A stretch of 9,418 nucleotides of DNA from Alphaproteobacteria bacterium (lineage in GTDB: Bacteria; Pseudomonadota; Alphaproteobacteria; UBA9219): positions 1-9,418 of the forward strand of contig JAGWKW010000045.1 of NCBI GenBank assembly GCA_028865155.1. Direction: 5' to 3'. Below the pieces are notes generated by a model, which searched no databases, had not been told where the DNA came from, and saw only the letters and a program-made list of their open reading frames with translations. A program made the translations under genes and the position numbers. Of the stretch, positions 1 to 5,544 are shown piece by piece. Position 1 is the first letter of the stretch, and every line of letters starts with the position of its first letter.

Positions 1-791
1 TCAGCGCGCTGGCCGCCATCGGCGACGAAGCCGCAGGCGAAGCGACGAACGGCAAAAGCCTGTCTTCGACCGTCGTCGCCGCGCTGTTCGGCTCGGATAA
101 AACCGCGCCCGCCCAAACGACGAAACTGGCCAGCGCCGCGCCGGTTGCCCTGCCCGGACAAATACCGGGCGCGCAAAAACTCGCCGGCGCGGCCAATGCC
201 GCAATCCCGAAACCAATCATGCCTTCGGCCAACGCGCAGCTTGCCGCGCTGGCAACACCGGGTGCGGCGGCAACACCGATCATGCAGGTACCCGGGCTCA
301 CCAATTCGATGCAGCAAATGGCCGATGCGCAAGCCAAGGCCGCCAACGCTTCGCCGATCCCGGCGGCGGCGGCACAGGCCGCGATGGCGACCTCCGACCC
401 CAATATGGGCATGCCGCTCGACCATTCGAAAGGGCCTTACAGCGGCGTGATGGATTCGGCGATGATGGCGAATGCGATGCAAAACCGTGCGCTGGCTCTG
501 GCGATGGCCAGCGGCGTCAACACGATGCAGCTTGAACATTCGATCCGCAACAGCCGCTTCGCGACAGGCACGGCTTCACCCTCGACGCCTGCCGCCGCTT
601 CAGCCCCGGCGGCGGCGCAAACCGCCGCCGCGACCGCCGCTCAGGCCTCTTCGCAAACAGCCCCGCGAAGCCTGGCGGGCGCACATCTATTATTCTCGGG
701 CGAGCATCTTCCCACAAAGGGCCTCGCCCAATACCGCAAAGCCGCAGGCTTGGTGCCGACCCAAGACGCCGCCATGAATGCGGTGAACTAA
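1..791 (+). CDS. Ala-rich protein of unknown function (C-terminal part)
   Basis: Not recognised. The reading frame is open from the left edge (first full codon at base 3) to TAA at 789-791, giving about 262 residues of a protein that starts outside the window. An internal ATG at 219 is not a convincing start, because the frame upstream of it has the same composition. The visible part is low in complexity: rich in Ala, with Gln, Met, Pro and Ser, and an Ala/Pro/Thr linker at about 190-220 of the visible part. It is followed by a more ordinary C-terminal stretch containing LLFSGEHLPTKGLAQYRKAA. No membrane segment or catalytic motif is evident. The composition resembles an extended secreted or scaffold protein, and it also resembles the Ala/Gln-rich FliK at the other end of the window, but there is no real evidence of a flagellar role. 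A hairpin terminator follows about 50 bases downstream. The gene is well supported as coding; its function is unknown. Confidence 0.7.
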   Translation, partial: SALAAIGDEAAGEATNGKSLSSTVVAALFGSDKTAPAQTTKLASAAPVALPGQIPGAQKLAGAANAAIPKPIMPSANAQLAALATPGAAATPIMQVPGLTNSMQQMADAQAKAANASPIPAAAAQAAMATSDPNMGMPLDHSKGPYSGVMDSAMMANAMQNRALALAMASGVNTMQLEHSIRNSRFATGTASPSTPAAASAPAAAQTAAATAAQASSQTAPRSLAGAHLLFSGEHLPTKGLAQYRKAAGLVPTQDAAMNAVN

Positions 792-816
792 AAGGCCTGG
801 GCCGGAAGAAAGATTT

Positions 817-904
817 TCCTCTCCCCTTGCGGGAGAGGGCGGAAAAACCTAGGGTTACGTTTGCAACGCAAATGTAACCCTTAGTTTTTTCCGGGTGAGG
901 GGTA
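817..904. repeat. Intergenic palindromic repeat, copy 1, interrupted by a hairpin
   Basis: The left part, CCTCTCCCCTTGCGGGAGAG, matches the core of the copies at 2361 and 3711. The right part, GGGTGAGGGG at 893-902, matches their GGGAGGGG/GGGGCGGGG end. In the other copies the halves are joined by TTAG. Here they are separated by a near-palindromic hairpin of about 54 bases (840-893). This looks like a second element nested in the first. The repeat lies wholly in the spacer between the Ala-rich gene and lpxD. Confidence 0.7.
841..892 (+). terminator. Long hairpin with U-rich tail, probable terminator
   Basis: Arms 841-864 and 868-892 fold over a three-base loop (AAC). The inner stem pairs GGGTTACGTTTGC with GCAAATGTAACCC, with one G-U wobble in the plus-strand RNA. 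It is followed by TTAGTTTTTT. The A-run at 843-847 pairs with the T-run at 885-890, interrupted by one mismatch and one bulge. The minus strand also ends in a T-run, so it could work in both directions. It would end the Ala-rich gene and insulate lpxD. Confidence 0.5.
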
Positions 905-927
905 TTGCCCGCCCGGTTTTAGAGCCC

Positions 928-2037
928 ATGCCCAAATCCATCACCCTCGCCGAAATCGCAACCGCTATCGAAGGCCGCCTGAGCGGCGACGGCGCGCTGT
1001 CCATCGCGCGCGTCGCGCATCCGGCCGACGCGACCGACGCGCAAAGCCTCGCGCTTTCTATGGATGCGAAACTTCTGCCCCTGCTTAAAGACAGCAGGGC
1101 CGTGGCCGCCATCGTCGCGGAAAAAGACGAAACGGAAAGCAGTTTTATCCCGAACCGGATTCTCGTCGCCCGCCCGCGCGTCGCACTCGCGAAACTGACC
1201 GCCCTGTTCGCCGAACCCGTAACGCTCGCGCCCGGCATCCATCCGTCGGCGGTAGTCGAAGACGGCGCAAAAATCGGCAAAAACCCATCCGTCGGCGCGT
1301 TCGTTTATATCGGCCAAGGCGCGGTCGTCGGCGATAATTGTAAAATCCACCCGCAAACCTATATCGGCGAAAATGCAAGTATCGGAAACGACGCGCTGAT
1401 CCATGCGGGCGCGAAAATCGGCGCGGGCGCGAAAATCGGCCATCGCACGATCATCCATTTCAATGCAAGCATCGGCGCGGACGGTTTCAGCTTCGTCACG
1501 CCGCAGATGGGCAGCGTCGAAGCCGCGAAGCAAAGCGGCGGCGGCGCGGTCACGGCGTCGAATACCGCCTTGATCCGCATCGCCTCGCTTGCGCCTGTCA
1601 TCATCGGTGACGATGTCGAAATCGGCGCGAATACCAGCATCGACCGCGGCACCGTCGCATCGACCCGCATCGGCAACGGCACCAAAATCGACAATCAGGT
1701 GCAGATCGGCCACAACGTTCAGGTTGGCAAAAACTGCATGATCTGCGGCCGCGTCGGCATCGCGGGCAGCGCCAAGATCGGCGACCGCGTGGTTCTGGGC
1801 GGCGCTGTCGGCGTCGCAGATCACGTTACGGTCGGCGATGACGCCATCGCCATGGCCATGTCTGGCATCGCGGGCAATGTCGCGCCCAAATCCATCGTCG
1901 GCGGCATTCCCGCCGCACCGCGCGAACGCATGATGGAGATGCTGTTCAACACCAACCGCCTCAAGCAATTTTTCAGGAAAATCGAGGATTTGGCCGAAAG
2001 GCTGGCAAGGCTTGAGAAAAACGGCGAAAAAGGCTAA
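928..2037 (+). CDS. lpxD: UDP-3-O-acylglucosamine N-acyltransferase LpxD
   Basis: LpxD transfers an R-3-hydroxyacyl chain from acyl carrier protein to the 2-amino group of UDP-3-O-acylglucosamine, the third step of lipid A synthesis, in the cytoplasm. The 369-residue product has an N-terminal uridine-binding domain (about 1-100), a left-handed beta-helix of hexapeptide repeats (about 105-330, many IG-xx-A/V steps) and a C-terminal helical tail. Family signatures are IGADGFSF, NTSIDRG and KIDNQVQIGHNV. By alignment from memory, His262 in IGHN corresponds to the catalytic His239 of E. coli LpxD and His299 in VADH to His276; the 37-residue spacing is the same. About 20 extra residues lie between the DGFSF and IGDDVEIGAN motifs, which I associate with alphaproteobacterial LpxD. 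ATG at 928 is preferred over GTG at 895, because the extension would be encoded by the end of an intergenic repeat. The usual partners bamA, fabZ and lpxA are not beside it. Confidence 0.95.
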   Translation: MPKSITLAEIATAIEGRLSGDGALSIARVAHPADATDAQSLALSMDAKLLPLLKDSRAVAAIVAEKDETESSFIPNRILVARPRVALAKLTALFAEPVTLAPGIHPSAVVEDGAKIGKNPSVGAFVYIGQGAVVGDNCKIHPQTYIGENASIGNDALIHAGAKIGAGAKIGHRTIIHFNASIGADGFSFVTPQMGSVEAAKQSGGGAVTASNTALIRIASLAPVIIGDDVEIGANTSIDRGTVASTRIGNGTKIDNQVQIGHNVQVGKNCMICGRVGIAGSAKIGDRVVLGGAVGVADHVTVGDDAIAMAMSGIAGNVAPKSIVGGIPAAPRERMMEMLFNTNRLKQFFRKIEDLAERLARLEKNGEKG

Positions 2038-2071
2038 CTCTTGCCCCGCTTTATAACGACACGGTTGACCC

Positions 2072-2326
2072 ATGACCAACCCCCGCATTGACGAAATCCT
2101 CGACATCGTCGCCCAGAAAGCGATGATCGACCGGGGCAAGCTGACCCCCGACATGAAGCTGACCGACCTCGACGTCAGCTCGCTCGACATGGTCGATGTC
2201 GTTTTCGCGCTCGAGGACAAGTTCGGCGTCCAGCTTCCCTTCAACGCCAACACCTCGTCGGGCGAGGTTCAGACCGTCGGCGACGTCATCGCAATGGTCG
2301 AAAAGCAATTGGCCGAAAAAGGTTAA
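2072..2326 (+). CDS. Small acyl carrier protein
   Basis: This 84-residue protein has the acyl carrier fold. The signature DVSSLDMVDVVFALEDKFGV places the 4'-phosphopantetheine attachment serine at Ser37, in SSL where the usual motif is DSL, followed by the acidic recognition helix. It would carry acyl chains as thioesters in the cytoplasm. It starts 34 bases after lpxD on the same strand, with no strong Shine-Dalgarno sequence, and is probably co-transcribed. LpxD uses an acyl-ACP donor, so the pairing is functionally sensible. The helix region resembles the special rhizobial ACP AcpXL (IDR-x-x-x-TP, D-x-V/I-V-F-A) as much as housekeeping AcpP, but it lacks the longer AcpXL C-terminal tail. 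It may be a dedicated lipid A or secondary-metabolism ACP rather than the general fatty acid AcpP; which one is not settled by the sequence. Confidence 0.88.
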   Translation: MTNPRIDEILDIVAQKAMIDRGKLTPDMKLTDLDVSSLDMVDVVFALEDKFGVQLPFNANTSSGEVQTVGDVIAMVEKQLAEKG

Positions 2327-2360
2327 CAAAGAGCCGCCGCGCCGCCAGAACGGCGGTGTT

Positions 2361-2396
2361 CCCCTCCCCTTGCGGGAGGGGTTAGGGGAGGGGTTG
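2361..2396. repeat. Intergenic palindromic repeat, copy 2
   Basis: The core CCCTCCCCTTGCGGGAGGG folds into a hairpin with loop CTTGC. It is followed by TTAG and a second G-rich arm, GGGGAGGGG, that can pair with the same C-rich arm. It matches the copy at 3711-3745 almost base for base. It lies directly after the acp gene, and T2405-2410 follows about 10 bases later, so it may also weakly terminate lpxD-acp transcripts. Confidence 0.8.
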
Positions 2397-2442
2397 GCAG
2401 CGGCTTTTTTAATCAAATATACCAAAGCCTGGCCACCAAAGC

Positions 2443-2472
2443 TTGACTCGTCCACACCGAACCCCCTATAAA
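2443..2472 (+). promoter_or_regulatory. Sigma70-type promoter for rpmB
   Basis: TTGACT (2443-2448) and TATAAA (2467-2472) are separated by 18 bases, close to consensus at both hexamers. The predicted start is near 2480, giving a leader of about 65 bases before the rpmB ATG. It lies downstream of the repeat that ends the lpxD-acp unit, which supports separate expression of rpmB. Confidence 0.6.
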
Positions 2473-2545
2473 CCCGCACTCGCGCCGCGAAAGGCGTGAA
2501 ACCAATAAACACATAGAGTGAGGCGCGGAAAACCGCGACAGGATT

Positions 2546-2839
2546 ATGGCCCGTATCTGCTCCGTCAGCGGCAAGAAGCCGCATTTCGGCAACAATGTCA
2601 GCCACGCGAACAACAAGACGCGCCGCCGCTGGCAGCCGAACTTGCAAATCTGCTCGTTCCCATCGGAAATTCTGGGCAAGTCGGTCGCCTTGCGCCTGAC
2701 CGCCAACGGCATCCGCACGGTCGAACATAATGGCGGACTCGATGCGTGGCTGCTCGGCACGCGCGACAGCCGTCTGGGAGAAGACGCGCTCAAGATCAAA
2801 AAGCGCCTCGTCAAGGCGCAGGCGCGCAAGCAGGCGTAA
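2546..2839 (+). CDS. rpmB: Large-subunit ribosomal protein bL28
   Basis: This is the 97-residue ribosomal protein bL28, a small basic component of the 50S subunit. Family signatures are visible in order: C-x-x-(S/T)GK near the N-terminus (ICSVSGKKP), the [19 protein letters not shown] block (about 15-33), and the [20 protein letters not shown] block (about 49-68). A Lys/Arg-rich C-terminal helix follows. Bacterial bL28 proteins are often near 78 residues and alphaproteobacterial ones are often longer, so the length fits. AGGA lies close upstream of the ATG (2540-2543). The gene stands alone, with its own promoter at 2443-2472 and a strong hairpin terminator at 2864-2894. Only one Cys is seen in the N-terminal motif, so this is not the zinc-binding C+ type. 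Confidence 0.96.
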   Translation: MARICSVSGKKPHFGNNVSHANNKTRRRWQPNLQICSFPSEILGKSVALRLTANGIRTVEHNGGLDAWLLGTRDSRLGEDALKIKKRLVKAQARKQA

Positions 2840-2863
2840 AACGCTCTTTGCTTTTCAAGAATC

Positions 2864-2894
2864 AAAACGCCGCGTTTTCATGCGCGGCGTTTTT
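2864..2894. terminator. Strong bidirectional intrinsic terminator
   Basis: The perfect 11-base arms AAAACGCCGCG (2864-2874) and CGCGGCGTTTT (2883-2893) flank an 8-base loop and run into a T-run at 2890-2894. The A-run on the left gives a T-run on the minus strand. It can therefore stop rpmB from the left and the convergent gene ending at 2924 from the right. Confidence 0.85.
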
Positions 2895-2923
2895 CTATTG
2901 CGTCGATTTTCGTGTCAAGCCCG

Positions 2924-3340
2924 TTAGCTGACCGGCGTCAGCAAGCGGCGGCATTTTTCCGCGAATCCATTGACGAATTCCGGAATAACCGGGCCTCTTG
3001 CTTCCTCCATATCGCTTGAAGAAAGGGGCCTGCTGACCGAAACGGTTCCATGCGCCCCATCGATGCGAACCGTAATATATTGCTGGCCTTTTTTAAATCC
3101 GTCCAACTCCCCAAGAACCGGCGCGCCGGTTTTTTTCTGAACGCCGGACAAACGTGCGGCATCGATGCCATTCGGATTTTGATATGTTCCTTTAAAGGCG
3201 ATGCCGTCATCGCCCGTCATTGCACACGATACTTCATATCCGTTTATACGGGCCTGTATGCCTTGCTCTGAAGCAATTGCAGAACCGGCGGCAGTCAAAA
3301 GAGAAATCGCGGCTATTCCTAATTTCGCTGGCATGTTCAT
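2924..3340 (-). CDS. Small predicted periplasmic protein, unknown function
   Basis: Not recognised. The 138-residue product begins with a clear Sec-type signal peptide: Lys6, a hydrophobic core at about 7-19, and an AIA-S cleavage site near residue 23. The mature domain is about 115 residues, with two cysteines (Cys39 and Cys130) that could form one disulfide in the periplasm. Gly/Asp-rich turns and alternating short segments suggest a small beta-rich domain. The start at 3340 is favoured because AAGGG lies about 8 bases upstream of it; the second Met (residue 3) would be too far. It converges on rpmB, sharing the terminator at 2864-2894, and is divergent from the RNA candidate at 3475. By eye the gene and its upstream spacer are richer in A+T than the neighbours, which may mean later acquisition. 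No lipobox is present, so it is probably soluble. Confidence 0.72.
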   Translation of the reverse strand: MNMPAKLGIAAISLLTAAGSAIASEQGIQARINGYEVSCAMTGDDGIAFKGTYQNPNGIDAARLSGVQKKTGAPVLGELDGFKKGQQYITVRIDGAHGTVSVSRPLSSSDMEEARGPVIPEFVNGFAEKCRRLLTPVS

Positions 3341-3439
3341 CTTTAAAGCCCTTGGTCAAAAATTATTCGGTTTTCTTGGCAAGACTATACCTCATGAACA
3401 TGAAACTAATTTTTGCTTTTTCTTTCATCACAAAAACTC
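3341..3439. other. A+T-rich divergent spacer, no clear feature
   Basis: This is the first part of a 478-base stretch (3341-3818) without a convincing protein gene. It must hold the promoter of the leftward secreted-protein gene. A minus-strand TATAGT at 3389-3384 could be a -10 element, but I see no matching -35, so no promoter is called. Confidence 0.4.
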
Positions 3440-3468
3440 TTGCATTCTTCCCACGAATAGTGTATGAA
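3440..3468 (+). promoter_or_regulatory. Sigma70-like promoter for the 3475 RNA candidate
   Basis: TTGCAT (3440-3445) and TATGAA (3463-3468) are separated by 17 bases. The predicted start falls at about 3475, which is where the first helix of the candidate RNA begins. Each hexamer departs from consensus by two or three bases, so this is moderate evidence that gains weight from the position of the helix and the downstream terminator. Confidence 0.45.
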
Positions 3469-3474
3469 ATTTCC

Positions 3475-3626
3475 CATATCCGCATGGCTTGCGGATATCC
3501 GTTCGAGCCCGGCGTTTCCCGCCAAGCCATGGATTGCGGGGGGAAAGGCGCCCGGCCGACGCGAAGACCGCATGCGGCCGCCTGCCTCACAAACAGGTTG
3601 CCGGAAGCGCGCGCTTCATTTTTTTC
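3475..3626 (+). ncRNA. Candidate structured small RNA of about 150 nt, no known family
   Basis: A promoter-like pair ends at 3468 and an intrinsic terminator lies at 3604-3625. Between them I see three features. Helix I pairs ATATCCGCA (3476-3484) with TGCGGATAT (3490-3498), perfect over 9 bp, loop TGGCT. Helix II pairs 3508-3520 with 3541-3555 (TTTCCC with GGGAAA, then CGGCG with the CGCCCGG side, with one mismatch and a 2-nt bulge). Its 20-nt loop contains AGCCA, complementary to the loop of helix I. A CCGCATGCGG palindrome lies at about 3571-3580, and a CCTG/CAGG hairpin at about 3582-3600. It does not match 4.5S/SRP RNA, tmRNA or the c-di-GMP (GEMM) aptamer as I know them. 6S RNA is similar in length, but the long 5'-3' closing stem is missing. 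Protein reading frames across it lack coding character. It could instead be a dispersed structured repeat. Confidence 0.45.
3604..3625 (+). terminator. Intrinsic terminator of the RNA candidate
   Basis: GAAGCGCGCGCTTC (3604-3617) is a perfect palindrome that forms a 5-bp stem with loop GCGC. It is followed by A and seven T residues (3619-3625). Only the plus strand has the T-run, which sets the direction. The stretch from here to 3710 holds nothing else I can support. Confidence 0.6.
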
Positions 3627-3710
3627 AACGCCGCCGACAAGGAGATTTTGCCTCACAACAACATCCAAGTTTGAAATCAAGAACCCGCGTTCCACAGGAA
3701 GAGCGGTATT

Positions 3711-3745
3711 CCCCTCCCCTTGCGGGAGGGGTTAGGGGCGGGGTC
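3711..3745. repeat. Intergenic palindromic repeat, copy 3
   Basis: This matches copy 2 over the core CCCTCCCCTTGCGGGAGGG, the TTAG joint and the following G-rich arm (GGGGCGGGG here, GGGGAGGGG there). Both copies are preceded by a short G-T/A-TT stretch (GGTGTT, GGTATT), so the conserved unit may begin at about 3705. It lies upstream of the diguanylate cyclase, outside any gene. Confidence 0.8.
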
Positions 3746-3780
3746 ACGGGTTGCCGCATCTCCCGCAAGCGAAAACCAAG

Positions 3781-3812
3781 TTAACCCTTGCTTAAACGGG
3801 CGCGCATAAAAT
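3781..3812 (+). promoter_or_regulatory. CtrA-type box and -10 element, apparently leaderless
   Basis: TTAACCCTTGCTTAA (3781-3795) is an exact TTAA-N7-TTAA, the full binding consensus of the alphaproteobacterial response regulator CtrA. TAAAAT (3807-3812) is a plausible -10 element; a -35 with 17-base spacing would fall at 3784-3789, inside the box, as in many CtrA-activated promoters. Transcription would begin at or next to the cyclase ATG at 3819. No Shine-Dalgarno sequence precedes that ATG, which fits a leaderless message. The box is nearly symmetrical, so it does not give direction alone. Confidence 0.55.
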
Positions 3813-3818
3813 CGCGCG

Positions 3819-4679
3819 ATGTCCGCGCTTCCCGCCGCTTTGCTCGCCCAGACGATCGACGACCATGTCGCATGGCTGTCGGCATGGATGCGCGTTGCGT
3901 GCCTTGAGGTCGAAAATCATGCCGCGCTGGCCGAAGATCTGCCTGCGCCGGAAAGCTTCGCCATATGGCGCGAGGAAGCGACGAAGACGCTCCAGGATCA
4001 GCCCGCGCTGACCAAGCTTGTCGAGCTTTACGACCAGCTGCACCGCATCGCGCGCCTCGCCCTCGTCAAAACGCCCGACGGCGGCCCCGTCGCGCGCGGC
4101 GATGTCGTCACCGTGACGATGAAGTTCCAGGAATTGTTTTCCGGATTACGGCGCATGGAGCGCGCCTTCGCGGCGGCCGATTCCGGCCTCGACACGCTGA
4201 CAGGATTGCGCGCGCGGGCGACGGCGCGCGACGATCTGGCGCGCGAGTTAAGCCGTTTCCAGCGCAGCGGCAAGCCTTTCTGCCTTGCGCTTATGGATAT
4301 CGATCATTTCAAGAAGATCAACGACACTTATGGCCACGATGCGGGCGACAAAGTCCTGTCCGCCGTCGCCAACCATATCAGCCGGAACCTGCGCCCGTTC
4401 GACGATGCGTGGCGCTGGGGCGGGGAAGAATTTCTGCTCTGTCTCAAGGAAACCGATTTGACCGGCGGGGCAACCGCCGTCGAGCGCGTGCGCGCCGCGC
4501 TTGAAAAATCTTCGATTGTACTTGGCGACGGCAAGGCGATTACGGTCACTGCGTCTTTCGGCGTCGCCGCGCCGGGCGAGAACCCGGTCATAAGCGAGAT
4601 TTTGAAACAGGCGGACGCCGCGCTGTACCGCGCCAAGGACGGCGGCCGCAACCGCGTCGAAAAAGCGGTTATGGCATAA
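3819..4679 (+). CDS. Diguanylate cyclase, DgcZ-like (degenerate CZB + GGDEF)
   Basis: The 286-residue cytoplasmic enzyme would make c-di-GMP from two GTP. The GGDEF domain (about 124-280) begins with DTLTGL, has MDIDHFKKINDTYGHDAGD (159-177) and an intact active site GGEEF (201-205). RPFD (192-195), five residues before it, is a product-inhibition I-site (RxxD). The N-terminal 80 residues align, from memory, with the CZB zinc-sensing domain of E. coli DgcZ (296 residues, same architecture). Of the four zinc ligands, His16 and His75 remain, but the Cys position appears as Glu45 and the other His as Tyr71. Zinc control may therefore be lost or altered. There are no membrane segments. A CtrA-type box lies at the expected -35, and the 3' end overlaps the convergent transporter gene by 11 bases. 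Catalytic assignment is firm; the sensor assignment is moderate. Confidence 0.93.
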   Translation: MSALPAALLAQTIDDHVAWLSAWMRVACLEVENHAALAEDLPAPESFAIWREEATKTLQDQPALTKLVELYDQLHRIARLALVKTPDGGPVARGDVVTVTMKFQELFSGLRRMERAFAAADSGLDTLTGLRARATARDDLARELSRFQRSGKPFCLALMDIDHFKKINDTYGHDAGDKVLSAVANHISRNLRPFDDAWRWGGEEFLLCLKETDLTGGATAVERVRAALEKSSIVLGDGKAITVTASFGVAAPGENPVISEILKQADAALYRAKDGGRNRVEKAVMA

Positions 4680-5544
4680 CTTGCTCTTTGCGCGCCAGCC
4701 GCGCGACGATTATTCCCGCACCGATAATCACAACCGCGCCTGTGACGATGTTCCATGTCGGCAGTTCATGCCATAACGCAAACCCTATGATGGCGCCCCA
4801 GATAATCTGCGTGTAATGAAGCTGGGCGACATTAGTCGATGTCGTGTGCTTCAGGGCGTAATTATACAGGAAATTAGCGACGATATTGATGGCGGCGGAC
4901 GTCGCCAGAATAACCAGCATATGCATGTCGATCTCCAGCGAGTGCCGTTGCAGCAACGCGCACGAGAACCCTCCGATCGCGCAAAATAAAGCGACGGCAA
5001 ACTGGATGCTCTCCGGCGTGTCGGTCGCGGAAAGTTTCCTGATCGTCACGGTATAGACGGCAAAGCACGCGACGCTGGCCGCGGCCGCGAGATAGCCGAT
5101 CGCCTCGCCACCGGCCACGAGACGCGGCGCGATCGCAAGCACGACGCCACCGAAGCCCGCGATCAGGCACAGGATCTTGAATCCGCCGAGCTTCTCATGC
5201 TTCAGCGATGCGGACAATGCGGCGATGGCGAGCGGCGCGGTAAAAACCGCGACATAAAAAACCGTCAAGGGCAAATGCTTGAGCGCGACGACATTGACGG
5301 CGTTGATCGCAAAAGAACAAAGCGCGATAAGGGCAAGCCCCCTCCCGTTGTGCGGCACAAGCAGCGACAATTTACGTTTGGCCAAAGCCGCGCCCACGGT
5401 TCCCATGACGCCGACCGCCCCGAAAATCCCGACGATCAGGAAAGGCGTCACATTCGCCATGCCGCCGATCTTCATCCCGGTATCGACAATGACCCACAGG
5501 AAAAACGTGGCCAGCGCGTAAAGCATGCCTTGGACATGCGTCAT
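4669..5544 (-). CDS. EamA-family (DMT superfamily) transporter
   Basis: This is a 291-residue inner-membrane protein made almost wholly of hydrophobic helices, about ten, in two tandem EamA halves (roughly 1-140 and 145-285). It ends in a short basic tail (ARLARKEQ), typical of drug/metabolite transporters of the 10-TMS type. Members export or import small metabolites; the substrate cannot be read from the sequence. Its ATG overlaps the dnaJ stop as ATGA (5544-5541), so it is probably translated by coupling to dnaJ. At the other end it overlaps the convergent diguanylate cyclase by 11 bases, leaving no room for a terminator between them. The link to dnaJ is positional, with no known functional tie. 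Confidence 0.9.
   Translation of the reverse strand: MTHVQGMLYALATFFLWVIVDTGMKIGGMANVTPFLIVGIFGAVGVMGTVGAALAKRKLSLLVPHNGRGLALIALCSFAINAVNVVALKHLPLTVFYVAVFTAPLAIAALSASLKHEKLGGFKILCLIAGFGGVVLAIAPRLVAGGEAIGYLAAAASVACFAVYTVTIRKLSATDTPESIQFAVALFCAIGGFSCALLQRHSLEIDMHMLVILATSAAINIVANFLYNYALKHTTSTNVAQLHYTQIIWGAIIGFALWHELPTWNIVTGAVVIIGAGIIVARLARKEQVMP

Noticed and set aside
895..927. GTG at 895 as an upstream start of lpxD
   Set aside because: The extra 11 residues would be encoded by the end of the intergenic repeat; ATG at 928 gives the usual LpxD N-terminus.
919..2253. A 444-residue open frame on the minus strand opposite lpxD and acp
   Set aside because: It is the antisense of LpxD hexapeptide repeats, with repetitive Ala/Asp composition, and it crosses two well-identified genes.
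2342..2356. CCGCC/GGCGG hairpin after acp as a terminator
   Set aside because: The stem is only five pairs and is not followed by a T-run. It directly precedes repeat copy 2, which is the better candidate.
3495..3520. TTCGAGCCC resembling a tRNA T-loop
   Set aside because: The flanking five bases do not pair as a T stem, and no acceptor or anticodon arm can be fitted.
3475..3626. The RNA candidate as a c-di-GMP riboswitch for the downstream cyclase
   Set aside because: The GEMM aptamer motifs are not visible, and a terminator, a repeat and a separate promoter lie between it and the cyclase start.
3363..3695. A 110-residue minus-strand frame over the same spacer
   Set aside because: It translates the hairpins of the RNA candidate and lacks a start signal. 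The composition changes halfway, as expected of non-coding DNA.
3464..3784. A 106-residue plus-strand frame in the spacer before the cyclase gene
   Set aside because: It runs through the RNA candidate, its terminator and the palindromic repeat (reading as SPPLAGGVRGG), and it has no ribosome binding site.
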